Source: Acidimicrobiaceae bacterium
Lineage (GTDB): Bacteria > Actinomycetota > Acidimicrobiia > Acidimicrobiales > RAAP-2
DNA: 64,000 nt
Reading direction: 5' to 3'
Assembly: GCA_027451285.1 (NCBI GenBank)
Contig: DAIDJP010000018.1
Span: 1 to 64,000 of the forward strand
Part shown: one piece after another, positions 24,242 through 36,745 of the stretch
How positions within the stretch are numbered: the first letter of the stretch is position 1
Layout: each line of letters begins with the position of its first letter
Program-made: the position numbers and the translations under genes
Notes under the pieces: generated by a model
The model's database searches: none
The model's input: only the letters and a program-made list of their open reading frames with translations
What the model was told of the DNA's origin: nothing

Positions 24242-24975
24242 GCCCGCTCGAAGCGCCGGTACCAGTAGACCTCGTCGGTGAAGCCCAGGCGCCGGTAGAG
24301 CTGCTCCGGGCGGCCGCCGTCGAGCGCGTTGATCACGTGCGAGCGCGCCGGCGTCGACGCCACCCAGGCCGCCAGCGCGCCCGAGCCCACGCCGCGGTCG
24401 CGGCGGGTCGGATCGCTCGCGAGCAGGTAAGCCGTCACGTCCTCGCCGCGATAGGCCGCGAGGATGGCCGCCACTTCGCCGTTCACCTCGACGAGGTAGA
24501 AGTCCGCGAGGTCGCGCTCGCCCTCGCGCGTGGCCATCTCGCGCGCCAGGTCGTCCTCGCTCGGGGGCGCGCCGTCGGCGAAATAGGTGAGCTTGCGCCA
24601 GGCGAAGTCCAAAGGATCGCGCGCGGGTTTCAGTACCAGACCCGCGGGCGCTGGCGCGCGCACCTCGCCTACCAGCGCGCGATAGGTCGTCGCGGGACCC
24701 GCCTCGTACCCCGCGCTCGCGAGCCGGGGGGCCAGGCGCTCGGCGCGCGGGCGTTGCTCGACCCACACCTGCGTGGCGTCGTCGGCCAGTAGCGCCGCGA
24801 GGTCGCGGTCGGAGAGATCATCGACGCCGACGATGGCGCGACGGGCGCCACCCAGCGTCGCGAGAACCCCATAGGGACGAGTCGCCACGACGTATCCCAA
24901 CGAGGGCGCGGGCGTCCAGTAGCGGGCGCGAACCGCCGCTGCCACCGCGTCGTGGTCGCGGTGGCGATCCTCCAC
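24238..24975 (-). CDS. GNAT-family N-acetyltransferase
   Basis: A 245-residue protein. The C-terminal half carries the GNAT fold: FYLVEVNGEVAAILAAYRG (strands 3-4), then DPTRRDRGVGSGALAAWV, which has the acetyl-CoA-binding R/Q-x-x-G-x-G/A loop as RRDRGVGSGAL. LYRRLGFTDEVYWYRRF, the usual terminal motif, closes the protein. The N-terminal 110 residues look like a divergent second half-domain. The start GTG 24975 lies one base after the TGA of the small membrane protein gene, so the two are co-transcribed with meaB and murA. The acceptor substrate is unknown. The stop overlaps the cysN stop tail-to-tail. Confidence 0.82.
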   Translation of the reverse strand: MEDRHRDHDAVAAAVRARYWTPAPSLGYVVATRPYGVLATLGGARRAIVGVDDLSDRDLAALLADDATQVWVEQRPRAERLAPRLASAGYEAGPATTYRALVGEVRAPAPAGLVLKPARDPLDFAWRKLTYFADGAPPSEDDLAREMATREGERDLADFYLVEVNGEVAAILAAYRGEDVTAYLLASDPTRRDRGVGSGALAAWVASTPARSHVINALDGGRPEQLYRRLGFTDEVYWYRRFERA

Positions 24976-24976
24976 G

Positions 24977-25429
24977 TCAGAACTGGATCAGCATCGCGAG
25001 CAGGGCGACCGCGATGATCGCGAGCAGCGTGTCGAGGGAGCGCACGAGCTGTCGCCCCCGCTCGGGCGAGGCGACGCCGTCGTGATCGATCACCTCGGCG
25101 ACCACCCGCTCGAGCGGCAGGGTGCGCGCCTCGAGGTGGCCGGCCGCGGCGAGGTAGCAGAGTATCCCGACAATGATCCACGGGCGCGTCAGGGACACGT
25201 CGCTGGTGCCCGAGAGCGACATCGCGAGCCCGGTGAGGGGCAGGACGTGCACCAGGCGGGCCGCCCAGTTGCGCCGTCGCGGAAAGCGAGTTCTCTGGGT
25301 CGCGCTGTCGGCGCCGCGCACGATGGCCATGGCGCTCGTACGCATCACGATCAGCACCGTCAGGCTCGCGACCGCGACCACGACGTGAACCAGAAAGAGC
25401 AGGTCGTAGCCGACCGTGACGCCGATCAT
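24977..25429 (-). CDS. Hypothetical four-helix membrane protein
   Basis: A 150-residue protein with hydrophobic segments near residues 8-28, 58-74, 82-97 and 131-149, starting with ATG 25429 that overlaps the meaB TGA (ATGA). The first segment DLLFLVHVVVAVASLTVLI carries a histidine. This resembles small actinobacterial membrane proteins of the DUF2269 kind, but I cannot confirm the family. In-frame sequence upstream of the ATG lies in meaB and is ignored. It forms an operon with murA, meaB and the acetyltransferase. No function is assigned. Confidence 0.72.
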   Translation of the reverse strand: MIGVTVGYDLLFLVHVVVAVASLTVLIVMRTSAMAIVRGADSATQRTRFPRRRNWAARLVHVLPLTGLAMSLSGTSDVSLTRPWIIVGILCYLAAAGHLEARTLPLERVVAEVIDHDGVASPERGRQLVRSLDTLLAIIAVALLAMLIQF

Positions 25430-26385
25430 CCTTCCGACAGTAACTGCTCGGCCGCGTGATACGGGTCGATACGCAGTGCGACGATCTCTTCGAGCGCGTG
25501 CTCGTAGGCCTCGCCGTGGGCCAGGTCGGCCACGCGTGCGCGCAATGACGCGGCAATGACCTGATCGAGTCCGCGCGCCGCCTGACGGCGGCGGTGCTCG
25601 CCCAGGCGACCGTCGGCGAGGAACTGCGCGTGCGAGGAGATCGCCTCGAGCAGACCCTCCACCCCGTCGCCGGTGGTGGCGATGGCCTCGAGGATCGGCG
25701 GGCGCCACTCGTAGGGTCCGCCGAGGTCCAGCATCTGCTCGAGGTCGCGGCGCGTCTCGGCCACCCCGGCGCGGTCGGCCTTGTTGATGACGAAGATGTC
25801 GGCCACTTCGAGCAGGCCCGCCTTGTTCGCCTGCATCGCGTCGCCCCATCCCGGGTTGGTCACCACCACCGTCGTGTCCGCGGCCGAGGCGACGTCGACC
25901 TCCATCTGACCCACGCCGACGGTCTCGACGAGGGCGACCGCAAAGCCCACCGCGCCGAGCACCCGCAGGGCGTCGGGCACCGCGAGGCTGAGCCCGCCCA
26001 GGTTGCCGCGCGTCGCCATCGATCGGATGAAGACGGCGTCGTTGGTCGCGTGGCTCTGCATGCGGATGCGATCGCCCAGGATCGCCCCGCCCGAGAACGG
26101 CGACGACGGGTCCACGCAGAGCACGCCGACCTCCTCGCAGGCAATCGCGCCGAGGCTCCCGCGCGCGAGCAGCGCCGCGATCAACGTGTCGGTCAGCGTC
26201 GACTTGCCCGCGCCGGGCGGGCCGGTGAGGCCGACCACGTAGGGCGCGGCCGTGCGGTAGGCCAGGGCGGCGACCTCGCGCTGGCGCTCGCCGCCCGACT
26301 CGACGTAGGTGATCAGTCGGGCCAGGGCCGTGCGCGAACCCGTCGCGGCGCCGGCCATCAGTTCGGCGGGGTCGCGCGCGATCAC
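25426..26385 (-). CDS. meaB: MeaB/ArgK-type GTPase, chaperone of B12-dependent acyl-CoA mutase
   Basis: A 319-residue G3E GTPase. The P-loop is LTGPPGAGKSTLTD (residues 53-66), followed by VLCVDPSSPFSGGAILGDRIRM, the family base-recognition motif NKAD (FVINKADRAG) and ETVGVGQMEVDVA. MeaB proteins load and protect adenosylcobalamin in methylmalonyl- and isobutyryl-CoA mutases. A mutase large subunit of the isobutyryl type lies at the left edge of the window, some 25 kb away, and could be a client. The start GTG 26385 overlaps the murA TGA (GTGA), an unexpected pairing of cell-wall and B12 genes in one operon. Confidence 0.94.
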   Translation of the reverse strand: MIARDPAELMAGAATGSRTALARLITYVESGGERQREVAALAYRTAAPYVVGLTGPPGAGKSTLTDTLIAALLARGSLGAIACEEVGVLCVDPSSPFSGGAILGDRIRMQSHATNDAVFIRSMATRGNLGGLSLAVPDALRVLGAVGFAVALVETVGVGQMEVDVASAADTTVVVTNPGWGDAMQANKAGLLEVADIFVINKADRAGVAETRRDLEQMLDLGGPYEWRPPILEAIATTGDGVEGLLEAISSHAQFLADGRLGEHRRRQAARGLDQVIAASLRARVADLAHGEAYEHALEEIVALRIDPYHAAEQLLSEG

Positions 26386-27641
26386 GCGAGCTCCACCGTC
26401 GCGCCCAGGGCGAGCAGCTGGCCCACGAAGTCCTCGTAGCCGCGCGCGATGTGCTCGTAACCCGCGACGCGCGTCTCGCCCTCGGCGACCAGGCCGGCCA
26501 GGACGAGCGCGGCGCCGGCGCGGATGTCGCTCGCGCGCACGTCGGTGCCCGTGAGGTGGTCGACGCCGCGGATCACCGCGTGGTGCCCGGCCGTCTGGAT
26601 GTCGGCACCGAGGCGAATCAACTCGTCGACGTAGCGAAAGCGCCCGGTGAAGAGGTTCTCGGTCACCACCGAGACGCCGTCGGCGACGGAGAGCACCGTC
26701 GTGATCAGGGGCTTGTAGTCGGTGGCCACGCCGGGATAGGGCAACGTCGCCACGTCACAGGCCAGCGGGCGACGCGCGCCGACGACGCTCACTCCCGGTC
26801 CGGACTCGTCCACCAGAGCGCCCATCGACTCGAGCTTGCGCAGCAGCATCTCCATGTGCTCGGCGCGCGCGTCAACGACGCGCACCTCGCCGCCGGTGAT
26901 CAGCCCGGCCGCCAGATAGGTCGCGGTCACCACGCGGTCGCTGATCACCTCGTGGTCGGTCGGGGTCAGCTCCGCGACGCCGTCGATGGTGAGCCGCGAC
27001 GTGCCCAGGCCCTCGATGCGCGCGCCCATCGCGATGAGCTGGCGGCCCAGGTCCTCGACCTCGGGCTCGCGTGCGGCGTTGTCGATCACCGATCGCCCCT
27101 CGGCGAGCACGCAGGCCATCATCAGGTTGTCGGTCGCGGTGTGGCTCGGATACTCGAGCGTGATGCGCGTCGCGCGCAGGCGCTCTCGCGTGCGGCGCGC
27201 GCGGATCGAGGTGCGGTCGTTCTCGAAGATCGTGCCCATCGCACCGAGGCCCTCGGTGTGAAAGTTGATGGGCCGCTGGCCGAAGTCATCCCCGCCGGGC
27301 AGGGCCATCGACGCCTCCCCGCAGCGTGCGAGCAGCGGCCCGAGCACGACGATCGAGGCGCGCATCGCCTCGAAGAGGTGGGCCGGGGCCACCGGGTGCA
27401 GGTTCGCGGCGTCGGGCACGTCGATCACCAACTCGTGCGGCGCGCTCGTGACCTCACAGCCCAGCGCCACGAGCAGCTCGCTCATCCTCGCGACGTCGGT
27501 GATGTCGGGGACGTTGGTCAGGCGGTGTCGGCCCGAGGCCAGCAGGCAGGCCGCCATCTGCTTGAGGACCGCGTTCTTGGCGCCACGGGCGCGCACCTCG
27601 CCCGCGAGGGGGCCCGCGGCCTTGACCAGGAGAGAACTCAC
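26382..27641 (-). CDS. murA: UDP-N-acetylglucosamine 1-carboxyvinyltransferase MurA (Asp-type, fosfomycin-insensitive)
   Basis: A 419-residue EPSP-synthase-fold enzyme catalysing the first committed step of peptidoglycan synthesis. Lys22 in RGAKNAVLKQ and the late GYEHIARGYED motif are conserved. The loop that usually carries the fosfomycin target cysteine (PGGC) reads LPGGDDFGQRP, with Asp118 in that place, as in mycobacterial MurA, where Asp gives intrinsic fosfomycin resistance. ATG 27641 is the first gene of a minus-strand operon with meaB, a membrane protein and an acetyltransferase. It is divergent from glpX with a 65-base gap. Confidence 0.95.
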   Translation of the reverse strand: MSSLLVKAAGPLAGEVRARGAKNAVLKQMAACLLASGRHRLTNVPDITDVARMSELLVALGCEVTSAPHELVIDVPDAANLHPVAPAHLFEAMRASIVVLGPLLARCGEASMALPGGDDFGQRPINFHTEGLGAMGTIFENDRTSIRARRTRERLRATRITLEYPSHTATDNLMMACVLAEGRSVIDNAAREPEVEDLGRQLIAMGARIEGLGTSRLTIDGVAELTPTDHEVISDRVVTATYLAAGLITGGEVRVVDARAEHMEMLLRKLESMGALVDESGPGVSVVGARRPLACDVATLPYPGVATDYKPLITTVLSVADGVSVVTENLFTGRFRYVDELIRLGADIQTAGHHAVIRGVDHLTGTDVRASDIRAGAALVLAGLVAEGETRVAGYEHIARGYEDFVGQLLALGATVELA

Positions 27642-27694
27642 CCATCAAGTATGGCCGAGGCGCGACGGGCCTCGGTCCGATGAGGTCATCGGGG

Positions 27695-27700
27695 TATTCT
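27695..27700 (+). promoter_or_regulatory. -10 element for leaderless glpX transcript
   Basis: TATTCT lies seven bases before GTG 27707, so transcription would start on the start codon itself. No convincing -35 is visible, and no ribosome binding site precedes either possible glpX start. The same spacing is seen at imuA and at the carboxylase gene at 39700. Confidence 0.5.
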
Positions 27701-27706
27701 GCCTAC

Positions 27707-28696
27707 GTGCAACCACCGTCGCGGCCGGACCGCAATATCGCCCTGGAATTGATTCGCGTCACCGAGGCGGCGGCCATCGCCGCGGCCCGCTGGGCCGGAC
27801 GCGGCGACAAGAACGCCGCCGACGGCGCGGCCGTGGACGCCATGAGGTTCGTCCTGGGCGCCGTCGCCATGGACGGCATCGTCGTGATCGGCGAAGGCGA
27901 GAAGGACGAGGCGCCGATGCTCTACAACGGCGAGCACATCGGCGACGGACGTCCGCCGCTGGTGGACGTCGCGGTGGACCCCATCGACGGCACGACACTG
28001 ACCGCGACCGGGCGCAAGGGCGCGCTGAGCGTCATCGCGCTCGCCGAGCGCGGCACGATGTTCAACCCGGGCCCGTGCGTCTACATGAAGAAGGTGGCCG
28101 TCGGCCCGCGCGGGCGCGGCGCCATCGACATCAACGCCACCGCGACCGAGAACCTCCAGGAGCTGTCGCGCCGGCTCAAGAAGCCGATCCAGGAGTTGGG
28201 CGTCGTCATCTTGGACCGACCGCGCCACGACGAGCTGATCGCCGAGGTGCGCGAGGCCGGCGCGCGGATCCTGCTCATCTCCGACGGCGACGTCGCCGGC
28301 GCCATCGCGACGGGCTGGCCCAACTCGGGCGTCGACGTGCTCTTCGGCATCGGGGGCACCCCCGAGGGCGTCATCGCCGCGGCGGCCATCAAGGGACTCG
28401 GTGGCGAGATCCAGGGCGTCCTGCACCCGCGCGACGACGACGAGAGGGCCACCGCCGAGGCGATGGGCTACGACCTGGCGCGCGTGCTCTCCACCGACGA
28501 CCTCGTGGCGAGCGAGGACTGCTTCTTCGCCGCGACCGCGGTGACCGACGGCGACTTCCTGCGCGGCGTGCGCTTCTACGACTTCGGCGCGACCACCCAA
28601 TCCCTAGTCGTGCGTTCGGGTTCGGGCACCGTGCGCACCGTCGAGACCTTCCACCGCCACGACAAGCTCTCCGAGTTCACCAACGCCGGATTCTGA
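27707..28696 (+). CDS. glpX: Class II fructose-1,6-bisphosphatase GlpX
   Basis: A protein of about 329 residues of the GlpX type, which removes the 1-phosphate of fructose-1,6-bisphosphate in gluconeogenesis. Metal/substrate motifs are VVIGEGEKDEAPMLYNGE, VDPIDGTTL and LISDGDVAGAI, with GIGGTPEGVIAAAA following. I favour GTG 27707 because a -10 element lies seven bases ahead and the conserved PDRNIALEL block begins shortly after. ATG 27680 would add nine residues but has no ribosome binding site, and the -10 element would then sit inside the coding sequence. A GC hairpin follows the stop. Confidence 0.94.
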   Translation: MQPPSRPDRNIALELIRVTEAAAIAAARWAGRGDKNAADGAAVDAMRFVLGAVAMDGIVVIGEGEKDEAPMLYNGEHIGDGRPPLVDVAVDPIDGTTLTATGRKGALSVIALAERGTMFNPGPCVYMKKVAVGPRGRGAIDINATATENLQELSRRLKKPIQELGVVILDRPRHDELIAEVREAGARILLISDGDVAGAIATGWPNSGVDVLFGIGGTPEGVIAAAAIKGLGGEIQGVLHPRDDDERATAEAMGYDLARVLSTDDLVASEDCFFAATAVTDGDFLRGVRFYDFGATTQSLVVRSGSGTVRTVETFHRHDKLSEFTNAGF

Positions 28697-28701
28697 CCCG
28701 T

Positions 28702-28721
28702 TGCGCGCGTGCTCGCGCGCA
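28702..28721. terminator. GC-rich hairpin after glpX
   Basis: Perfect seven-base arms TGCGCGC and GCGCGCA with a six-base loop start five bases after the glpX stop. There is no U-tract, so it would be at best a weak intrinsic terminator or an RNA-stabilising end. Confidence 0.45.
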
Positions 28722-28764
28722 CGTAGTCTCCGCGTAGGAGCATCGTCGGACAAGGAGGGTTGTC

Positions 28765-29196
28765 ATGCACGTATCTGACCTACTGGCCGTGAAGGGCCGC
28801 GAGGTCGCCACGATCTCCCAGGAGCGCACCGTGGCCGACGCGCTGGCCGTTCTGCGCGAGCACGGAATCGGCGCGATCGTCGTCACCTCGTCGGTGGCGC
28901 CGCTGTCAGGCATCGTCTCGGAGCGCGACATCGTGCGCGCGCTCGCCGTCCACGGCGCCGCCGCCCTCGACATGGCGGTGGCGGACCTGATGAGCACGAC
29001 GGTCACGACCTGCACCGAGGAGACGTCGGTCGACGAGCTGATGGCGCTGATGACCGAGCGGCGGATCCGCCACGTGCCGGTCGTCGTCGACGCCGCCCTG
29101 GTCGGGCTGGTCTCCATCGGCGACGTCGTCAAGGCGCGCGTCGATGAGCTCGAGCGCGAGCGCCGCGAACTGATCGACTACGTGAACGCCCGCTAG
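28765..29196 (+). CDS. CBS-domain-pair protein
   Basis: A 143-residue protein consisting of two CBS motifs (about residues 8-62 and 73-128). Typical features are VADALAVLREHGIGAIVV, SGIVSERDIVRAL, the second copy DELMALMTERRIRHVPVV and VGLVSIGDVVKARV. Such stand-alone pairs bind adenine nucleotides and often act as small energy sensors; the partner is unknown. AAGGAGG lies seven bases before ATG 28765, an unusually strong ribosome binding site for this window. It abuts the convergent atpC gene without a gap, so the two transcripts must overlap at their 3' ends. Confidence 0.92.
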   Translation: MHVSDLLAVKGREVATISQERTVADALAVLREHGIGAIVVTSSVAPLSGIVSERDIVRALAVHGAAALDMAVADLMSTTVTTCTEETSVDELMALMTERRIRHVPVVVDAALVGLVSIGDVVKARVDELERERRELIDYVNAR

Positions 29197-29625
29197 CTAC
29201 TTGGCGGCCGCTCGCAGGCGCAGTTCCGCGCGCGCGAGCGCCGCGTGCGCGGCCAGGTGCGGCGCGTGGTCGTCGGGATTGGCCGCGGTGTTCGAGGCCA
29301 GTTCGGCCTCGAGGCGATCCTTGGCAGCCTGCGCGCGCGCCACGTCGATGTCGGCGACGTTCTCGGCGACTCCGGCGAGCACGGTGACCAGGGTCACGCC
29401 CTCACCGGCCGAGCCCACCTGGAAGTATCCGCCGTGCACCGCGAAGGCGATCTCGCCCTCGGAGGTCTGCACCCGCACCACGCCGGGCACGACGTCGCCC
29501 ACGGTGGCCGTGTGACCGGGCAGCACCATGAACTCACCGGCGCTCGAACGCGCCACGATGGACGTCGCCTCGCCCGCAAAGAGTGCGGCCTCGGGGGTCA
29601 CGATCTCGACGCGCAGGGTGGCCAC
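29197..29625 (-). CDS. atpC: ATP synthase F1 epsilon subunit
   Basis: A 142-residue epsilon subunit, the last gene of the ATP synthase operon. The N-terminal beta-barrel (LRVEIVTPEAALFAGEATSIVA, then GEFMVLPGHTATVGDVVPG) is followed by a C-terminal helical pair (DIDVARAQAAKDRLEAEL...). It couples F1 to the c-ring and restrains ATP hydrolysis. GTG 29625 lies two bases after the atpD TGA. The long in-frame sequence above it is antiparallel clutter within atpD. The stop TAG directly faces the CBS gene stop. Confidence 0.95.
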   Translation of the reverse strand: MATLRVEIVTPEAALFAGEATSIVARSSAGEFMVLPGHTATVGDVVPGVVRVQTSEGEIAFAVHGGYFQVGSAGEGVTLVTVLAGVAENVADIDVARAQAAKDRLEAELASNTAANPDDHAPHLAAHAALARAELRLRAAAK

Positions 29626-29627
29626 GA

Positions 29628-31962
<2,335 letters not shown>

Positions 31963-31986
31963 GGCTCCTCCTCTCCTCTTCGAGAC

Positions 31987-33504
<1,518 letters not shown>

Positions 33505-33520
33505 CACAGTGTCCTTTTGG

Positions 33521-34429
33521 TTATTCGTTGCTAGAGAGGGAGTCGTAGAGGTGGCCCTGGGCCAACGCGTCGTGCAGCACGCCGAGGCGTCCGCGCGTCG
33601 TCGCATCGAGGCGCAGGTCGCCCACCTCGACCAGGACGCCGCCGAGCAGCGAGGCGTCGTCGACCTCGAGCAGCTCGACCGAGTGGCCGGTCAGGGTCGA
33701 GAGCGACGTCGACAGCTCGTCGCGGCTCGTCTCGTCGAGGGCGCGCGCGCTGTGCACGCGCGCCACGCGCCAGTCGTGGGCCCGGGCGACGAAGTCGACC
33801 AGGAAGTCGAGCGTGCCCACCAGGTCGCGCGGGCGTCCGCCCTCGACCACGAAGCGCGCCAGGGCGAGAGTCGTGTCGTCGACGCGGCCTTCGAGGAGTT
33901 GGTCAGTCGCCCCCCGTCGTGCCGCGAGGTCGGCGTCGCGGTCCAGGAGGAGCCGGCGCAGGGCGTCGTGGGACTCGACGGCGCGCGCCCAGGCGAAGAG
34001 CTCGTCACCGATGCGCGTGAAGTCCTCGGTCGGGGTGTCCTCGAGCATCGCGTCGGCAAAGCCCGCGACACGCGCGCGGGCGCCCAGCAGTGCGAGGCCG
34101 GCGAGGTCGAGCGCGCCGGTCTCTGAGAGCGTGCGCGCCATCACGGCGAGCTCGGCGAAGGCGTGGGCGACCTCCTGAGCGGGGACCCGGGCCGCCGCGT
34201 AGACGGCGAGGCGGCGCGTCGTCGCCTCCACCTTGTCGACTAAGAGGTCGTTCAACACGTTGGCGCGCGTCACGCCGCTCAGCGAGGTGTCGGCCAGGAA
34301 GCCGCGCAGGTCCGCGCGGGCGAGAACAGTCTGCTCGAGGTTGGTCAGCTCCCCGGCGACGCGGGTGCGCCCCGCGTCGTCGAGCGCACCCAACAGCGCG
34401 CTGGCGAATCCTTCGAGCCGAGGCTGCAT
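33521..34429 (-). CDS. atpH: ATP synthase delta subunit (OSCP), with duplicated N-terminal bundle
   Basis: A 302-residue peripheral-stalk subunit, longer than the 180 residues typical of most bacteria. The C-terminal half is canonical ([18 protein letters not shown]...[10 protein letters not shown]). The helical-bundle motif appears twice, first around [24 protein letters not shown] (residues 40-63) and again around [18 protein letters not shown] (residues 155-172). A similar internal duplication is usual in actinobacterial delta subunits. ATG 34429 lies two bases after the atpF stop. It joins the b-subunit dimer to the top of F1. Confidence 0.93.
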   Translation of the reverse strand: MQPRLEGFASALLGALDDAGRTRVAGELTNLEQTVLARADLRGFLADTSLSGVTRANVLNDLLVDKVEATTRRLAVYAAARVPAQEVAHAFAELAVMARTLSETGALDLAGLALLGARARVAGFADAMLEDTPTEDFTRIGDELFAWARAVESHDALRRLLLDRDADLAARRGATDQLLEGRVDDTTLALARFVVEGGRPRDLVGTLDFLVDFVARAHDWRVARVHSARALDETSRDELSTSLSTLTGHSVELLEVDDASLLGGVLVEVGDLRLDATTRGRLGVLHDALAQGHLYDSLSSNE

Positions 34430-34431
34430 GA

Positions 34432-34953
34432 TTAGTCGTCCGTCCCGCGGGTCTGGGCGCCGATGGCCGCCACGGCCTCGCGCACGAGCTCCTGGTGGGC
34501 GCTCTGGTCCACTTCGCGTCCGACGATCGTCGCGACCAGGTCGAAGACGATCTCGCCGATTCGCGCCGAGGCCTCGTCGACGGCGCGCTGGCGCGCGGCG
34601 GCGACTTCGACCTGAGCGGAGGCGACGATGCGGTCGTACTCGGCCTGAGCACGCCCGCCGGCCTCGGCCTTGAGCTGGTCCGCGGTCGCCTGAGCGGCGG
34701 CCACGATCTCACGGGCGTTGTCGCGCGCCTCGTTGAGGATGCGCTGACGCTCGTCGTCGGAGGCGGCGGCCTCGGCCCGCGCGGCGTCGGCGGCCTCGAG
34801 GGCGGTGCGGATCTTCTCCTGGCGCGCCTCGAGCGCCCCGTTGATGGGCGGCACGATGTACTTGGTGACCAGGTACAGGATCACTGCTACCACGAGCAAT
34901 TCGACGAAGAACGTCCCGTTGGGAAGCAGGAACACGGACTCAGCGAACATCAT
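34432..34953 (-). CDS. atpF: ATP synthase F0 b subunit
   Basis: A 173-residue stator subunit with one N-terminal membrane helix (about residues 15-34, FFVELLVVAVILYLVTKYIV) and a long alanine/glutamate-rich coiled coil. The ALEARQEKIRTALEAADAARAEA region and the INEAR-like ILNEARDNAREIVAAA segment are characteristic. AAGG lies nine bases before ATG 34953; a second ATG follows directly. It is not fused to delta, unlike in mycobacteria. Confidence 0.95.
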   Translation of the reverse strand: MMFAESVFLLPNGTFFVELLVVAVILYLVTKYIVPPINGALEARQEKIRTALEAADAARAEAAASDDERQRILNEARDNAREIVAAAQATADQLKAEAGGRAQAEYDRIVASAQVEVAAARQRAVDEASARIGEIVFDLVATIVGREVDQSAHQELVREAVAAIGAQTRGTDD

Positions 34954-34998
34954 CTCTTTCGACCTTCTTTCACGATGCCGTCGGTTGACGGCGCCTGG

Positions 34999-35265
34999 CT
35001 ACTGCGTCTTGAAGACGTAGACGAAGACGACCATGAACAGCAGGTTGATGAAGTACATGGCTTCGACCAGACCAACGGTCAAGAAGAAGTACTGACGGGC
35101 CTTGTTCTCGATCTCGGGCTGGCGGGCGATGGCCGCGATCGTCTGGCTGCCGGCCAGACCGTCACCGATGGCCGCACCGATGGCGCCGCCTCCGAGGGCG
35201 AGTCCACCGCCGACCAGCGCGCCGGCGACGCGTACCGCCGACCCGATGTCTGAAGCATTTGCCAT
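34999..35265 (-). CDS. atpE: ATP synthase F0 c subunit
   Basis: An 88-residue hairpin proteolipid. Helix 1 carries the glycine-rich [21 protein letters not shown] face, the polar loop is ARQPE, and helix 2 has the ion-carrying Glu68 in [11 protein letters not shown]. The Ser/Thr that follows the Glu in sodium-binding rings is replaced by Ala, so protons are the expected coupling ion. AGGAGG lies nine bases before ATG 35265, the strongest ribosome binding site of the operon, as expected for a subunit needed in about ten copies. Confidence 0.97.
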   Translation of the reverse strand: MANASDIGSAVRVAGALVGGGLALGGGAIGAAIGDGLAGSQTIAAIARQPEIENKARQYFFLTVGLVEAMYFINLLFMVVFVYVFKTQ

Positions 35266-35291
35266 TGTGTTATTCCTCCTGGGTTGGGTTA

Positions 35292-36068
35292 CTACGAGGC
35301 CGTCAGGGCCTCGGTCGAGGCCGGTTCATGCTCGTCGGCGTGATCGTTGCTCATCGCCATGCCGAAGTACAGGATCGTCAGCAGCATGAAGATGAACGCC
35401 TGGATGGCGCCGATGAACAGGTCGAAGGGCTTCCAGATGATCTCGCCGAAGGGCACGACGTAGATCGGCAGCAGGGTCGTCATGACGAGGATCATGAGGC
35501 CGCCGGAGAAGATGTTGCCGAAGAGACGGAAGGTCAGCGTGATGGGCTTGGTGATCTCTTCGATGATGTTGATGGGCGCCAGCGCCGTGTACGGCTGGGC
35601 GTAGTGGCGCAGGTAGCCGCGGATGCCGCGCGCGCGCAGCGACTCCACGTGCACCCAGACGATCACGAGCAGCGCCATGGCGAGGGGCAGGTTGACGTCG
35701 CTCGTCGGCGAGGGCAGGATCTCGGCCGAGACGCCCGGATGCAGGGCCGAGGGGATGAAGCCGATCCAGTTCGAGATCAGCACGAACATGAAGACGGTCA
35801 TGCCGATCGGCACGAAGCGACGGCCCTGGGGGCCGATGGCCGAGTCGGCGAGGTCGCTGACCTGCTCATAGAGCAATTCCCAGATCAACTGGAGTTTGCC
35901 CGGCACGCCCGAGGTGACCTTGGCGCGCATGCGAAAGGCCAACGCGAGGAAGATCACTGCCGCGAGGAGGGTGGAGGTCGCGATGTCGGCGTCGATCGCC
36001 AGCCCGAAGATGTGGACCAACGGGTGGACGCCGACGTGGATCTCCTTGGCCGCGTACAGCGTCCTCAC
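35292..36068 (-). CDS. atpB: ATP synthase F0 a subunit
   Basis: A 258-residue membrane subunit with about six helices forming the proton half-channels. The essential arginine is Arg181 in [26 protein letters not shown] at the N-terminus and [16 protein letters not shown] at the C-terminus match the family. GTG 36068 overlaps the TGA of the AtpI-like gene (GTGA). The acidic, histidine-bearing C-terminal tail is hydrophilic and not conserved. Confidence 0.96.
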   Translation of the reverse strand: MRTLYAAKEIHVGVHPLVHIFGLAIDADIATSTLLAAVIFLALAFRMRAKVTSGVPGKLQLIWELLYEQVSDLADSAIGPQGRRFVPIGMTVFMFVLISNWIGFIPSALHPGVSAEILPSPTSDVNLPLAMALLVIVWVHVESLRARGIRGYLRHYAQPYTALAPINIIEEITKPITLTFRLFGNIFSGGLMILVMTTLLPIYVVPFGEIIWKPFDLFIGAIQAFIFMLLTILYFGMAMSNDHADEHEPASTEALTAS

Positions 36069-36478
36069 TCGATTCCTCCCTTATCCGCCACCACGCGTAA
36101 CACGTTCATGACGAACACGATCTGATAAAGCACAAGCCCTGACACAATACCGATTCCCAAGGGGGCGCTCAGCCAAACGGCGCCCAAAATGACAATGGTC
36201 ATCACGACGAGTCGAGAGGCGGTCTTTCCCCCCAGCTGGCGGCGCACCGCCTTGTTGGACTGCTCGCCCTTTAACTCGACGCGCGCGGCCTGGCGATCGA
36301 GGAAACGCAGGTTGATCACGGCGAGCGCCACGCCGAGGGCCACGCCGAGCGCGGCCAGGGGCGGAGCCAGGAACGCGGCGACGAGAAAGCCCACGAAACC
36401 CACGAGAATGGCCGACAAGGTGGTGCGACGAAGCAGGCGCGGGAGGGTCTGGGCGGGTAGGTTTTCGAGCACAAGCAA
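36065..36478 (-). CDS. AtpI-like membrane protein (ATP synthase subunit I family)
   Basis: A protein of about 137 residues with four hydrophobic segments, at the classical atpI position directly before atpB. It assists assembly of the c-ring or supplies Mg2+ in characterised relatives. The middle NLRFLDRQAARVELKGEQSNKAV loop is hydrophilic. The start is either TTG 36478 or GTG 36472; neither has a clear ribosome binding site. The terminal TGA overlaps the atpB start. The family is weakly conserved, so the call rests on topology and position. Confidence 0.8.
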   Translation of the reverse strand: MLVLENLPAQTLPRLLRRTTLSAILVGFVGFLVAAFLAPPLAALGVALGVALAVINLRFLDRQAARVELKGEQSNKAVRRQLGGKTASRLVVMTIVILGAVWLSAPLGIGIVSGLVLYQIVFVMNVLRVVADKGGIE

Positions 36479-36487
36479 TGGGTTTCT

Positions 36488-36745
36488 CTAGAGGAAACGT
36501 CGGACTTGCTTCACTACGCTCAGCACGGCGACGACCGTCCCCAACACTACCCCGAACAACAAACCCCCCGGAGCGATGTTCAGGGCGTGATCGATCCACA
36601 GCCCGAGCGCGACGCCCGCCGCCTCGCACAGGGCGATGGTCATGCCCATGGTGGCGAAGACCGCTACCCCGGGCAGGTCGCGCGTCGGGCGGTGGAACCG
36701 ATCTGGTTCGCCCTGGTCGTGGGGTTCTTCGATCGGCTCGGTCAT
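36488..36745 (-). CDS. AtpZ/AtpI-type small membrane protein
   Basis: An 85-residue protein with two membrane helices (about residues 28-50 and 58-78) and glycine-rich turns (GVALGLWIDHALNIAPGGLLFGVVLGTV), the pattern of AtpZ/AtpQ-type proteins found ahead of atp operons. ATG 36745 overlaps the wecA TGA (ATGA). Together with the following AtpI-like gene it gives the usual AtpZ-AtpI pair. An Mg2+/Ca2+ transport or assembly role is known only for relatives. Confidence 0.82.
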   Translation of the reverse strand: MTEPIEEPHDQGEPDRFHRPTRDLPGVAVFATMGMTIALCEAAGVALGLWIDHALNIAPGGLLFGVVLGTVVAVLSVVKQVRRFL

